A stretch of 64,000 bases of DNA from AP-15 sp963781215. Its GTDB lineage: Bacteria > Pseudomonadota > Alphaproteobacteria > ATCC43930 > CGMCC-115725. Within the stretch, counting starts at the first letter, position 1. Each line of letters starts with the position of its first letter. Below the pieces are notes generated by a model. It saw only the letters and a program-made list of their open reading frames with translations, was not told the DNA's origin and searched no databases. Below are positions 29,125 to 37,930 of this stretch, piece after piece. Made by a program: the position numbers and the translations under genes. Location: positions 144,394 through 208,393 of the forward strand of contig CAWAFE010000005.1 in the NCBI GenBank assembly GCA_963781215.1. The letters are read 5' to 3'.

Positions 29125-30252
29125 ATGCGGCACCTCGCTAATATCTTCTGGCTCGGAACGAAGGAGCTGCGCAGCTTCGCGCATGACTACGTGCTGATCG
29201 GGCTAATCGTCTACGCTTTCTCCGTGGCGATCTACGCTCAATCGCGCAGCACCGCGCTCGAGGTGCACAACGCGGCGATCGCCATCGCCGACGAGGATCA
29301 CTCGACATTGTCGCGGGCGATTGCACGAGTATTTCTGCCGCCCTACTTCAAGCCGCCACTGCAAATCTCGCCGGGTGATATCGACCGCCTGATGGATACG
29401 GCGCGGTTCACGTTTGTCCTCGACATCCCACCTGATTTCGAGCGTGACGTCATGGCGGGGCATCAACCAGCGATCCAGGTTAATGTCGACGCCACAGCGG
29501 CGATGCTGGCCGGCATCGGCGCCGGCTACATCCAGCAGATCTTGAGCACCGAGATCGCCCGCTTCGCCGCCGGCCGCGAGCCGTCTGCGCCATCGCCCGT
29601 CAATCTCGTAATTCGCGTGAAATACAACCCGAACGTCACCACCTCTTGGTTCATGAGTGTCATGGGCATCGTCAACTTTGTGACGATGCTGTCGATCGTC
29701 CTCGCCGGCGCGGCCATCGTGCGCGAGCGCGAGCACGGGACGATGGACCATCTGATGGCAATGCCGCTGGCGCCCTTTGAGATCGCGATGGCAAAGGTAT
29801 GGGCGAACGGGCTGGTGATCACCGTCGCCGTAGCCTTGTCGCTTACCCTGGTCGTGCGCGGATTGCTGCAAATTCCGATCGCCGGCTCGGTTCTGCTCTT
29901 TTTGTGCGGGGTAATGCTGTACCTGTTCTTTACGACTGCGGTCGGCGTCCTGATCGGCACCATCGCGCGGTCGATGCCGCAGCTGGGCCTCTTGTTCATG
30001 CTGATCGCAATGCCGATGAACCTTCTCTCCGGCGCGCAGACGCCGCTCGAAAGCATGCCGCCCTTGCTGCAGACGTTCATGCAGGCCTCGCCGTCGACGC
30101 ATTTCGTCAGCTTTGCCCAGTCGATCCTGTTCCGCGACGCCGGCCTCGGCGTGGTCTGGCCGCAATTCCTTGCCACCGGGGCGGTCGGCGCGGTGATCCT
30201 GGGTCTCGCCCTTCTGCGCTTTCGTACGGTCGCCGCTGCCACGGTGACATGA
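29125..30252 (+). CDS. yhhJ: ABC-2 type permease (YhhJ-like)
   Basis: Membrane subunit of the same exporter, 375 residues. One N-terminal transmembrane segment (about 22-40) is followed by a periplasmic domain of about 140 residues. Five more hydrophobic segments start at SVMGIVNFVTMLSIVLAG. The cytoplasmic loop VREREHGTMDHLMAMPL is characteristic of ABC-2 permeases. It begins 9 bp after the RbbA-like gene. Together the three genes form a complete YhiI-RbbA-YhhJ set apart from the frameshift. The substrate is unknown. Confidence 0.9.
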   Translation: MRHLANIFWLGTKELRSFAHDYVLIGLIVYAFSVAIYAQSRSTALEVHNAAIAIADEDHSTLSRAIARVFLPPYFKPPLQISPGDIDRLMDTARFTFVLDIPPDFERDVMAGHQPAIQVNVDATAAMLAGIGAGYIQQILSTEIARFAAGREPSAPSPVNLVIRVKYNPNVTTSWFMSVMGIVNFVTMLSIVLAGAAIVREREHGTMDHLMAMPLAPFEIAMAKVWANGLVITVAVALSLTLVVRGLLQIPIAGSVLLFLCGVMLYLFFTTAVGVLIGTIARSMPQLGLLFMLIAMPMNLLSGAQTPLESMPPLLQTFMQASPSTHFVSFAQSILFRDAGLGVVWPQFLATGAVGAVILGLALLRFRTVAAATVT

Positions 30253-30473
30253 GCCAGTCCTCCTCATCGGTTCAGCTGAGCCAATGCGGTGGGCGCACGA
30301 ACGTTGCACCTCACCGATCGCCGAGCGCCGACTGGCCGGCGACGCCGACACGGCTCGCGCCTTTCCGAGATCCGGGTGATCTTGCGCAGCGGCCGGATTT
30401 GCATCACCACTCCCGCCTGAGCGGGCGCGCCACCCCGCTCGGTGCGTGTCGGCTATCGGGACGAGGTGTGGTA

Positions 30474-31301
30474 ATGAACGAAGCCACCGCGATCCATCCG
30501 TTGCGCGGGCGGCGAATCGCTCTCCCGGAGACCCGCGAAGCCGAACGCCTGGCAGCGATGCTCAGGGCACAGGGTGCCGAGATATGGAGCTGTCCGCTCG
30601 TCGGGATCGTCGATGCCGCAGACCGCGTTCCGCTCATGGCATGGCTCGACGATTTCATCGCCGCACCATTTGATGACCTCATTCTGCTGACCGGCGAAGG
30701 ACTTTATCGGCTTCAGGGGCTGGCGCGGCGGTCTGGGGCCGAACCTGCCTTTCTCGCTGCTTTGGCCAAGACCCGGACGATTACGCGCGGCCCCAAGCCG
30801 GCACGGGCCTTGCGCGAGCTTGGGCTCAAGCCCGGCTTGCGTGCCGCGGAGCCGACCACGGAGGGCGTCATCGCGCTCCTCTCGAGCTATGATCTGCAAG
30901 CTAGGCGAATAGGCGTTCAACTTTATCCGGGAGCGGCGAACCGGCTTGTCGATTTTCTTCACGCGGCGCAGGCAATTCCTTATCCGGTCACGCCTTACGA
31001 CTATGTCTCGGAAGCCGCCGACGAAGCGGTCGCGGCGCTGATCGACGAGATGGCGGCCGGCCGCATCGATGCTGTTGCCTTCACCAGTGCCTCCCAGGTG
31101 CGGCGCCTTTTCGAGGTGGCGCAGGCGAGGGGGCACGACGAACGGTTGCGGACCGGGCTCGGGAACACCGCTGTCGCCGCCGTCGGCCCGATCGTGGCAG
31201 CCGAGCTGCGGCGGTGCGGCGTGGTCGTGGCGATCATGCCGGACGAGGCTTATTTCATGAAACCGTTGGTTTCGGCGATCGTCGCAGAATTGATCCGATA
31301 A
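30474..31301 (+). CDS. Uroporphyrinogen-III synthase-like protein
   Basis: HemD-fold protein of 275 residues. It begins LRGRRIALPETREAERLAAMLRAQGAE, as HemD family members do. The second half has DAVAFTSASQVRRLFEVA and NTAVAAVGPIVAAELRRCGV, the recurring HemD signatures. No other tetrapyrrole gene is nearby. HemD-like proteins also occur as regulators or accessory proteins in hypoxia-linked loci, so a non-biosynthetic role is possible. ATG 30474 has GAGGTG upstream; the 221-bp gap from yhhJ suggests its own promoter. Confidence 0.8.
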   Translation: MNEATAIHPLRGRRIALPETREAERLAAMLRAQGAEIWSCPLVGIVDAADRVPLMAWLDDFIAAPFDDLILLTGEGLYRLQGLARRSGAEPAFLAALAKTRTITRGPKPARALRELGLKPGLRAAEPTTEGVIALLSSYDLQARRIGVQLYPGAANRLVDFLHAAQAIPYPVTPYDYVSEAADEAVAALIDEMAAGRIDAVAFTSASQVRRLFEVAQARGHDERLRTGLGNTAVAAVGPIVAAELRRCGVVVAIMPDEAYFMKPLVSAIVAELIR

Positions 31302-31330
31302 TTGATGCTTTCGTCGAGGGCGCCGTCGGC

Positions 31331-32185
31331 TCATCGGCTGAGCTGCGCCAAGGCCTCGCGCAGCGGCTGGCTGGAGACGGCGAACACTCCGCTGACGGGC
31401 GCGTCCAAATCGAGGATCACAAAAACCACCGAGGCGATCGACAAGGCCCCGAGCGTGATCGTGACCAGGGACACGGCATTTCGCGGCGCGCTCAGCCCAA
31501 AGCTTGCGAACACGATTAAGAGCCAGAACGAGAGCACCAGGTAGAAGGGTGGCGAGATTGAGCTGTGCGCCTCCTCGATCAGTTTCCAGCGCATCTGCAT
31601 GACGCGCTCGAACTGGTTGATCGCGGTCGTCAGCAAACGGCGGTGCATCGGATCCTGCGGCTCCAGCCGGCGGATCTCGACCTCCACCTGGTTCAGCAGC
31701 TCGCCCAAGGCAGAGTTGTCGATCGGCGTGTCGGACGCAACCGACGCCAACCGTCTGGGATGGTCGTCGCCCGGCGACACCGGCTCTCGGGGCCAGGTCG
31801 TAGCAATGGCACCGGCGGTGTAGCGGCGCAACAGCGCGCGGATCGGTCCGGTCTCCTCCCCGTACTCGCGCAGCGACTGATCGAGCCGGATCAGTTCGAT
31901 CGAAAATCCCCTCATATCGGTATCCACCGTGTCGAACGATGCCTTGACCGAGCTTGTCAGCAGGCCCAGCACCAGTGCGGCGAAGGTCACCAGCATGGTG
32001 ATGACGAGCTGGACCAGGTCGGTCGTCTCGCGGCTGCGGTGCGCCTCGGACAGGAACGGCCGGATCACCAGGCCGAGCGCGCTGCCGCCAAGCAGCACGA
32101 CAAGCAGCAGGGCGGCGCCCCAGAACTCGATCATCCTCCGGCCGTGCCCTTCCCCTACATACGGTTGAAACTCGATCAATGCCAT
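31331..32185 (-). CDS. DUF4239 (bestrophin-like) membrane protein
   Basis: Protein of 284 residues with two N-terminal transmembrane segments (about 22-42 and 60-82), a cytoplasmic helical region of about 120 residues and two C-terminal segments (about 215-257). The helical region carries SSVKASFDTVDTDMRGFSIELIRLDQSL and the conserved RRLLTTAINQFERVMQMRW. This matches DUF4239, a family without assigned function. Convergent with the HemD-like gene (29 bp apart) and divergent from the universal stress gene. Confidence 0.75.
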   Translation of the reverse strand: MALIEFQPYVGEGHGRRMIEFWGAALLLVVLLGGSALGLVIRPFLSEAHRSRETTDLVQLVITMLVTFAALVLGLLTSSVKASFDTVDTDMRGFSIELIRLDQSLREYGEETGPIRALLRRYTAGAIATTWPREPVSPGDDHPRRLASVASDTPIDNSALGELLNQVEVEIRRLEPQDPMHRRLLTTAINQFERVMQMRWKLIEEAHSSISPPFYLVLSFWLLIVFASFGLSAPRNAVSLVTITLGALSIASVVFVILDLDAPVSGVFAVSSQPLREALAQLSR

Positions 32186-32286
32186 TGCCGGCGCTTCGGC
32201 TGCAATCGCCGCGTCGTGGATTTGACCGTGGGCTCGGGAGTATTCTCGGATCGGGTGCGGACTTTGCGAAAGCCGGAGGAAATCCG

Positions 32287-33151
32287 ATGATCAAAACCAT
32301 TCTCGTGCCGGCGACCGGCAGCGACAGCGACTTGGCGGTGTTCGCCTCGGCGCTCGCGGTAGGGCGTCCGTTCGCAGCACACCTGGATTTTCTGCATGTG
32401 CGCGTCGACGCGACGGCGATGGCGGTCTCGATGGCCTCGGACGGCGGCGGTGCGGCGATGGTCGGCGGCCTCGTCGAACGGCTCGACGCCGAGGCCGACC
32501 AGCGCGAGGAAAAGGCGAAGCAGATGTTCCAGGACTTTTGCCGACGCGAGGGGGTGGCGCTGAAAGATATGCCCGACGATCAGCCGGGGCACTCGGCGCG
32601 GTGGCTGCGCGAGGTCGGCGCCGAAGCCGGTTGGGTTGCCGAATATGGCCGCGTCGCTGACCTCACGGTGATCGGCCGGCCGGTCGACGGCGACGGCGTG
32701 GCGTCGGAGACGATCGAGGGGGCGCTGATCGAAAGCGGCCGGCCGCTGCTGATCCCGCCCGCAACCCCACTGGCGGTATTGCCCGGGACAATCGCCATCG
32801 CGTGGAACGGAACCCGCGAAGCCGCCCGCGCGGTCGGTGCGGCATGCCGCTTCTGGGGATCGCCAAGGAGATCGTGATCCTGACCGTCGCCGAGGAGGAA
32901 GGTCGCATCCGGCGAGGAGGCGGCTCGGCTGATGGCCGCCCTGCGCTGGCAGGGCGTCCCGGTCTCGACCCGGCATCTGGAGCCCGCGTCTTCGGGTGCG
33001 GCGGATACTCTTGCTGGCCGCCGCCGCCGAGCATGCCGCCTTGCTGGTGATGGGCGGCTACGGCCACAGCCGATTGCGCGAGTGGATCTTCGGCGGCTTT
33101 ACCCGGCGGGTGCTGCAAGGTGCGGACATCCCGGTGCTGATGGCGCATTGA
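32287..33151 (+). pseudogene. Tandem-domain universal stress protein, multiple frameshifts
   Basis: The first part encodes an intact UspA domain (MIKTILVPATGSDSDLAVFASALA) with an inter-domain WVAEYGRVADLTVIGRP. The second domain opens with GTIAIAWNGTREAARAVGAA but then breaks. The expected MPLLGIAKEIVILTVAEEEG is in another frame after about 32850, SGEEAARLMAALRWQGVPVSTRHLEP in a third after about 32907, and the C-terminus LVMGGYGHSRLREWIFGGFTRRVL in a further one after about 33010. The full gene would end at 33151 with about 287 codons, like the family. Three indels in 200 bp make translation of a complete protein impossible as given. Confidence 0.8.
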
Positions 33152-33229
33152 GGTCACCGCGGTTGCCGCGACGGCCGCGATCGCGGTCTTTCCGATGCAT
33201 TGACGCGAGAGCGCCGAACCGTGGATGGG

Positions 33230-33243
33230 TCGATTTGAATCAA
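33230..33243. promoter_or_regulatory. One-mismatch FNR-type site upstream of pfkB
   Basis: TCGAT-TTGA-ATCAA differs from TTGAT-N4-ATCAA at one position. It lies 54 bp before the likely pfkB start and 79 bp after the stop of the stress-protein gene. In the same region a perfect copy precedes pgk and the export operon, which raises its credibility. Inferred. Confidence 0.45.
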
Positions 33244-33296
33244 GGCCGATTTCTGATCCCGAACAAATGCTGCTGCTGAGGGAGGGAGCGGATTCG

Positions 33297-34239
33297 ATGT
33301 CGGCACAATCCTATGTTCGCTGGTTCGGCGAAATCAGGCTGTATCGCCACGTCGACCGAGCGGGTCGAACCGGCGCACAAGCTTCGCTGTGCCGAGCCGC
33401 GCTACGATCCGGGGGGTGGCGGGATCAATGTCGCACGCGCGGTTCACGCACTCGGCGGCGATGCAGCTGCGATCTTTCCGATCGGTGGGCCGGCGGGCGA
33501 AATGATTCGACACCTGTTGGCGGAGGAAGGGGTCGCGCATCATCCGATCGCGATTGCCGGCTTCACCCGCGAAAGCCTCGCGGTCGAAGAACGGCAGACC
33601 GGGAACCAGTTCCGCTTCATTCTTCCCGGACCTGAGATTTCCGATAATGACCAGGAACGCTGCCTCGACCAGTTGGCGCTGCTGGCGCCAGATGCAGACT
33701 ACCTCGTCGCCAGCGGCAGTCTACCGCTCGGCGTGCCCGATGATTTCTACGCGCGGGTGACGGCGCTGGCCAAATCGCTCGGTAAGAGGATGGTTCTCGA
33801 TACCTCGGGCGCGGCGCTCAAAAATGCCGGCAGCGGCATCTACCTGCTGAAGCCGAGCCTGCGCGAGCTGCAAGATTTGGTCGGGCGAGAAATCCACACC
33901 GAGCACGATCAGGTACGGGCGGCGAGCGACGTGATCGCGCAGGGCCGCAGCGAGATTGTCGTCCTGTCATTGGGACAGGAAGGCGCGTTGCTGGCGACTG
34001 CCGAAGGGAGCGAGCGCTTTGCCGCGCTCCAGGTCGAGGCAAAAAGCACCGTCGGCGCCGGCGACAGCATGCTGGCGGGTATCGTTCTCGGTCTTTCCCG
34101 CGCCCTGCCGGTGCCCGAGGCCGTCCGCCTCGGTATGGCGGCGGGGGCGGCGGCACTGTTGGGCTCAGGTACTCAGCTCTGCCGACAAGCCGATGTCGAG
34201 CGGCTGTACCGGTCGATATCGGAGGCAAACACCTCCTGA
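33297..34239 (+). pseudogene. pfkB: PfkB-family 1-phosphofructokinase-like gene, disrupted 5' end
   Basis: Ribokinase-type sugar kinase. The body is intact: CAEPRYDPGGGGINVARAVHALGG near the N-terminus, DTSGAAL and KPSLRELQDL in the middle and the ATP/catalytic motif VGAGDSMLAGIVLGLS at the end. The expected N-terminal LTLNPALD substrate-binding strand is missing. An ATG at 33297 with an excellent GGAGGGAGCG site reads out of frame with the body. The body frame can only start at ATG 33313, giving an unusual MFAGSAKSGC sequence before ATSTERVEP. A frameshift or local rearrangement between 33297 and 33340 is likely. The function would be fructose-6-phosphate or fructose-1-phosphate phosphorylation. 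It ends 23 bp from the convergent hypA-like gene. Confidence 0.78.
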
Positions 34240-34262
34240 CGCGGGGCGAGGCCGCGTCGCAT

Positions 34263-34526
34263 TCATTCCTCCAAATCGATGCTTTCCAGCCGAACCTGCT
34301 GCGCGTGCGGGTCGTCAGGATCGTCCGATACCGCGATATCCAAAGCCACTCCGGCGGCAATCGTATTGCGCGCTTCGATCGCATAATGTTCACGAAAATG
34401 TTCCGCCGAGAGATGGCTGAGCGCGCCGAGCCAGATTTTGACCGACACCGCGCGGCACGCGCCCGTCGAGCGTACAAGGTCTTCAATCCGGCGGACAACA
34501 TCGCGGACCAGTGCGGTCTCATGCAT
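34263..34526 (-). CDS. HypA-like protein lacking the zinc domain
   Basis: The short protein of 87 residues begins MHETALVRDVVRRIEDL. The initiator Met-His-Glu is the nickel-binding N-terminus of HypA/HybF metallochaperones. It retains the strand SVKIWLGALSHLSAEHFREHY that corresponds to the HypA core. Ordinary HypA has about 113 residues with two CxxC zinc motifs; here there is a single Cys and no CxxC. It is last in the hydrogenase operon and overlaps the maturation-protease gene by 8 bp, so a role in nickel insertion is the natural inference. Confidence 0.7.
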   Translation of the reverse strand: MHETALVRDVVRRIEDLVRSTGACRAVSVKIWLGALSHLSAEHFREHYAIEARNTIAAGVALDIAVSDDPDDPHAQQVRLESIDLEE

Positions 34527-35031
34527 CTTCAGCGACGCCTTCTCTGGCTCCGGGGCTCGCGAATATGTCGGAGAGCTCGACGACAATTCGCTCGACCACC
34601 TCGTCGAGGGCCTCGGCGACCGCCGGCGACAGCGGCGCTCCGGCGGTGAAGCGCTCACCCTCGACAAGATAAGCAACAAGACGACAGGGCAAACGCCGTA
34701 GGCAGCGCGCGAGTTCGACGGCCTCGGCGACACCGATCGCGTGGGTGGAGCTGATTGCGAAACCTGCCGGAAGCGGTGAGTCGGTCAGATCGAGCCGGTG
34801 GATCGTCCCCGGACGCGTTATTGCCGCCGCCGCATCGACGACCACCACCACCGCGAAGCCTTGCCAATCCTCGATCAGCGCGAGAGCGTCCCCGCTGCGC
34901 GCGATAACGCGAACCCCGCAAGGCAGGCGACTGCGCAGCCGGCGCACGACCTCCAGGCCACAGCCGTCGTCACCACGGTCGGGATTACCGATCCCGGAGA
35001 CGAGCACCCGAGGCTTAGCGCAGCCGCTCAT
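34519..35031 (-). CDS. Hydrogenase maturation protease (HycI/HoxW type)
   Basis: Peptidase family M52 endopeptidase, 170 residues. It removes the C-terminal peptide of the [NiFe] large subunit after nickel insertion. The signature GIGNPDRGDDGCGLEV (near 13-28) includes the nickel-sensing Asp. Further conserved features are VVVVDAA near 70 and SSTHAIGVAEAVELA near 105. It overlaps hydA by ATGA at its start and the HypA-like gene at its end, so translation is coupled across the operon. Confidence 0.9.
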   Translation of the reverse strand: MSGCAKPRVLVSGIGNPDRGDDGCGLEVVRRLRSRLPCGVRVIARSGDALALIEDWQGFAVVVVVDAAAAITRPGTIHRLDLTDSPLPAGFAISSTHAIGVAEAVELARCLRRLPCRLVAYLVEGERFTAGAPLSPAVAEALDEVVERIVVELSDIFASPGAREGVAEDA

Positions 35032-36317
35032 GTCCGGTGTACGTGCAATTTCAGAAAATGCGCCGCACAGGAAATACACGGGTCATGGTTGCGGATGCTC
35101 TGCTCGCAGTCTGCCTGCAGCGCCTCGTCGTCGCGATCCAGTCCCTTCGTTGCGATCTGCCGGAGGTCTTCTTCGATGACATCCTGGTTCTGGGCGGTCG
35201 GCGGAACCAGGTGGGCGTCGAGGACGGTGCCCTCGGCGTCTAGCCGATAGCGGTGATAGAGGATCCCGCGCGGCGCTTCGGTGCAGGCGTAGCCGACGCC
35301 GGCGCGCGGCTCGGACGCGACGAAGGGCCGGGCGGGCGGCTCATAATCGGCGATCAGCCGCAACGCCTCCCCGCAGCAAAAGACGATCTCGACGGCGCGA
35401 ACGAGGATGCTGCGGAACGGATTGCGGCACACCGGTTCAAGCCCGACCTCGTCCGCGAGCGCCCGCACTTCGCTCGGTAGGCGGTCGCGGTTGATCGCAT
35501 AGCGCGCCATCGGTCCGACGAGATAAGCACCGCGCCGTTTCAGCTGCGAGTGCAGCGCCGTGGAATATCGCACCTGGCGCTCCAGGAACTCGCTCTGGTA
35601 GTCGGCGGCGGCGATGTCGAGACCGGCCGAAGAGACGATCCTTCCCTCGTTCATCGGGTATTCGTCGGCATGACGCAACGCGACGAATTCATAGTCGCGA
35701 CTGAATTCGGGAAACGGGAAACCCGCCGCCCAGCGCAAGGTCGCAATCGCCTGATCGCGCGCTCGTTTCAACGTGTCGGCCAGCGCCGCCAGCTCGGCAC
35801 GACTCGGAGCTTTATAAAATCCGCCAATGCGAACATTGACCGGATGGATCTCGCGGCCGCCGAGCAGGCGCAATAACGCGTTGCCGGCCTTCTTGAGCGC
35901 GAGCCCGCGCTCGACCGTCGCGCCGTGGTCGCGCGCCATCGAGATCGCATCGGGATAGCCGAGGAAGTCCGGAGCGTGCAGCATCACGATGTGCAGTGCG
36001 TGGCTTTCGATCCATTCGCCGCAGTAGAGAAGCCGGCGCAGGGCTCGGATCGGCGCGTCGATCTCGATGCCAAGCACGTCCTCGATCGCATGCACGCCGC
36101 TCATCTGGTAGGCGATCGGGCAGATCCCGCAGATCCGCGCGACGATGTCGAGCACCTCGCCGAAGCCACGCCCGCGCAGCAACGCCTCGAAAAACCGCGG
36201 CGGCTCGAAGATGCTGAGCCGGACGGCGTCAACCGCCCCGTCGCGGATCTCGAGGTCGAGCGAACTCTCCCCTTCGACCCGCGCTATATAGTCAACCCGA
36301 ATCGTCCTAGTCGCCAT
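35028..36317 (-). CDS. hydA: [NiFe] hydrogenase large (alpha) subunit, group 3b type
   Basis: Catalytic subunit with the Ni-Fe centre, 429 residues. The N-terminal ligand motif RICGIC (L1) is near residue 62 and the C-terminal DPCISCAAH (L2) ends ten residues before the stop. The short C-terminal extension after this His is what the M52 protease would remove. Partner subunits show an NAD(P)-linked cytoplasmic, bidirectional enzyme. The ATG at 36317 (MATRTIRVDYIARVEGE) overlaps the small-subunit gene by 11 bp. No signal peptide is present, as expected for group 3. Confidence 0.93.
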   Translation of the reverse strand: MATRTIRVDYIARVEGESSLDLEIRDGAVDAVRLSIFEPPRFFEALLRGRGFGEVLDIVARICGICPIAYQMSGVHAIEDVLGIEIDAPIRALRRLLYCGEWIESHALHIVMLHAPDFLGYPDAISMARDHGATVERGLALKKAGNALLRLLGGREIHPVNVRIGGFYKAPSRAELAALADTLKRARDQAIATLRWAAGFPFPEFSRDYEFVALRHADEYPMNEGRIVSSAGLDIAAADYQSEFLERQVRYSTALHSQLKRRGAYLVGPMARYAINRDRLPSEVRALADEVGLEPVCRNPFRSILVRAVEIVFCCGEALRLIADYEPPARPFVASEPRAGVGYACTEAPRGILYHRYRLDAEGTVLDAHLVPPTAQNQDVIEEDLRQIATKGLDRDDEALQADCEQSIRNHDPCISCAAHFLKLHVHRT

Positions 36318-37086
36318 GAGCCTCGGCCTCCTTCCGGAACGCCTCGGCGGCGGCGTTGAACGTCTGAAATACCCGAGCGACATCGCGCCGCGCCACTCCG
36401 AGCGCGGCGAATTCGCTTGCGATTGCCGCGGTGTTCGCGTCGACGACTGGCCCGAAGCAGCCATAGCAGCCGCGATCGTAAGACGGACAGATCGCGCCGC
36501 AGCCGGCGTGGGTGACCGGCCCGAGACAGGGGGTCCCGTGCGCGACCATCACGCAAACATTGCCGCGCGCCTTGCAATCCATGCAGACACTGTGGCCGGC
36601 GATCGCCGGCTTGCGGCCGATCAGGAATGCCTTGATGACCTCGAGCAGCTGGCTCTTGTCGATCGGGCAGCCGCGCAACTCGAAGTCGACCGGCACGTGC
36701 GCGCTGATCGGCGTCGAGGTTGCCAAGGTTTGCAGATATTCCGGATGCGGATAGACATAGGCGGCGAATTCCCGAGCGTCGGCGAAATTCCGCAGCGCCT
36801 GGATCCCGCCCGCGGTGGCGCAGGCGCCAATCGTAACCAGATGCCGCGATAGGCGACGCACCCGCAGGATGCGCTCCGCGTCGGCCGGAGTCGTGATCGA
36901 GCCTTCGACCAGCGAGAGATCGTATGGCCCCCGCAGCATTCGCCGCGACGCCTCGGCGAAATAGGCGATGTCGAGCTGTGCGGCGACCGCGAGCAGCTCG
37001 TCTTCGCAATCGAGCAGGCTAAGCTGACAGCCGTCGCAGGAGGCGAACTTCCACACGGCCAAGCGCGGGCGGGCGGCGCGAGCCAT
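36307..37086 (-). CDS. hydD: [NiFe] hydrogenase small (delta) subunit
   Basis: Electron-transfer subunit with three [4Fe-4S] clusters, 259 residues. The proximal cluster ligands are in SCDGCQLSL near 16-19, GACATAGG near 85 and GCPIDKSQ near 137. The C-terminal ferredoxin-like region has CMDCKARGNVCV, GCGAICPSYDRGCYGCFGP. No Tat signal peptide, in accord with a cytoplasmic group 3 enzyme. ATG 37086 lies one base after the gamma-subunit stop. Confidence 0.92.
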   Translation of the reverse strand: MARAARPRLAVWKFASCDGCQLSLLDCEDELLAVAAQLDIAYFAEASRRMLRGPYDLSLVEGSITTPADAERILRVRRLSRHLVTIGACATAGGIQALRNFADAREFAAYVYPHPEYLQTLATSTPISAHVPVDFELRGCPIDKSQLLEVIKAFLIGRKPAIAGHSVCMDCKARGNVCVMVAHGTPCLGPVTHAGCGAICPSYDRGCYGCFGPVVDANTAAIASEFAALGVARRDVARVFQTFNAAAEAFRKEAEAHGD

Positions 37087-37087
37087 G

Positions 37088-37930
37088 TCAGATCTCGCGG
37101 ATGCTGAAAATCGGGGCAATGCGGTCGAAGCGGAAGACCGGGCCGTCGCGACAGACAAAAGCAGGCCCGAACTGGCAGTGCCCGCACAGGCCGACCGCAC
37201 ATTTCATGTTGCGCTCCATCGAGAGATAAATCCGGTCCGCCGCAAGCCCGCGGTGGCGCAACGCATCGAGCGTGAACCGCATCATGATCTCGGGCCCGCA
37301 CACCATCGCTACCGCGTGGTCCGGATCGAACGCGGCGCCGGCGATCAATGCGGGCACGACGCCGACATTGCCGCGCCAATCAGCCGCCGCATGGTCGACC
37401 GTAACGACGATGTCGACATCGAGACGCCGCCGCCACATTTCGAGCTCGCGCCGGTAGAGGATATCGGCCGGTCCGCGCGCGCCGTAGAGCAGGACGACCC
37501 TGCCATATTGCCGGCGACGGGCGAGCACACGGTAGAGCGCCGGGCGGAGCGGCGCCAGGCCGAGCCCGCCGGCGACGATGACGATGTCGCTGCCTTCGCT
37601 CTCGGCGACCGGCCAGCACGAGCCATAGGGACCGCGGACACCGACCATCATATCGCGGCGGAGCCGGGTGAGCGCCGCGCTGACGGCCCCGACCGCCCGC
37701 ACCGTTTGCACGATCCGTCCCGACTCGGCCGGATCGCCGCTGATGCTGATCGCGACTTCGCCCAACCCGAACATGTAAAGCATGTTGAATTGGCCGGCGG
37801 CAAAGACAAACGGCGAGGTTGGGGCCAGCTCGAAGGTCGCCACATCCGCGGTCTCCCGGCGGACGCGGGCGACGCGGACGGGCTGCGGCGCCAGGCTGTC
37901 GCGGACGGCGGTCGCCAGTGCGATCGTCAA
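37088..37930 (-). CDS. hydG: Hydrogenase gamma subunit, FAD/NAD(P)-binding
   Basis: Diaphorase subunit of the ferredoxin reductase fold, 280 residues. The FAD-binding segment is FAAGQFNMLYMFGLGEVAISIS near 45-65. The NAD(P) domain has IVAGGLGLAPLRPALYRVL near 110 and CGPEIMMRFT near 225. The C-terminus has four Cys (KCAVGLCGHCQFGPAFVC), the [2Fe-2S] site of PyrK-like proteins. I read the start as TTG at 37930, with GGAAGAG upstream and overlap with the preceding TGA. No ATG or GTG is available before the conserved region. Confidence 0.88.
   Translation of the reverse strand: MTIALATAVRDSLAPQPVRVARVRRETADVATFELAPTSPFVFAAGQFNMLYMFGLGEVAISISGDPAESGRIVQTVRAVGAVSAALTRLRRDMMVGVRGPYGSCWPVAESEGSDIVIVAGGLGLAPLRPALYRVLARRRQYGRVVLLYGARGPADILYRRELEMWRRRLDVDIVVTVDHAAADWRGNVGVVPALIAGAAFDPDHAVAMVCGPEIMMRFTLDALRHRGLAADRIYLSMERNMKCAVGLCGHCQFGPAFVCRDGPVFRFDRIAPIFSIREI

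Noticed and set aside
30412..30425. CCCGCCTGAGCGGG as a terminator after yhhJ
   Set aside because: A five-pair stem without a U-run, and 160 bp from the stop; too weak.
32165..32179. TTGAAACTCGATCAA near the DUF4239 start as an FNR box
   Set aside because: The half-sites TTGA and TCAA are separated by seven rather than six bases, so the dimer spacing is wrong.
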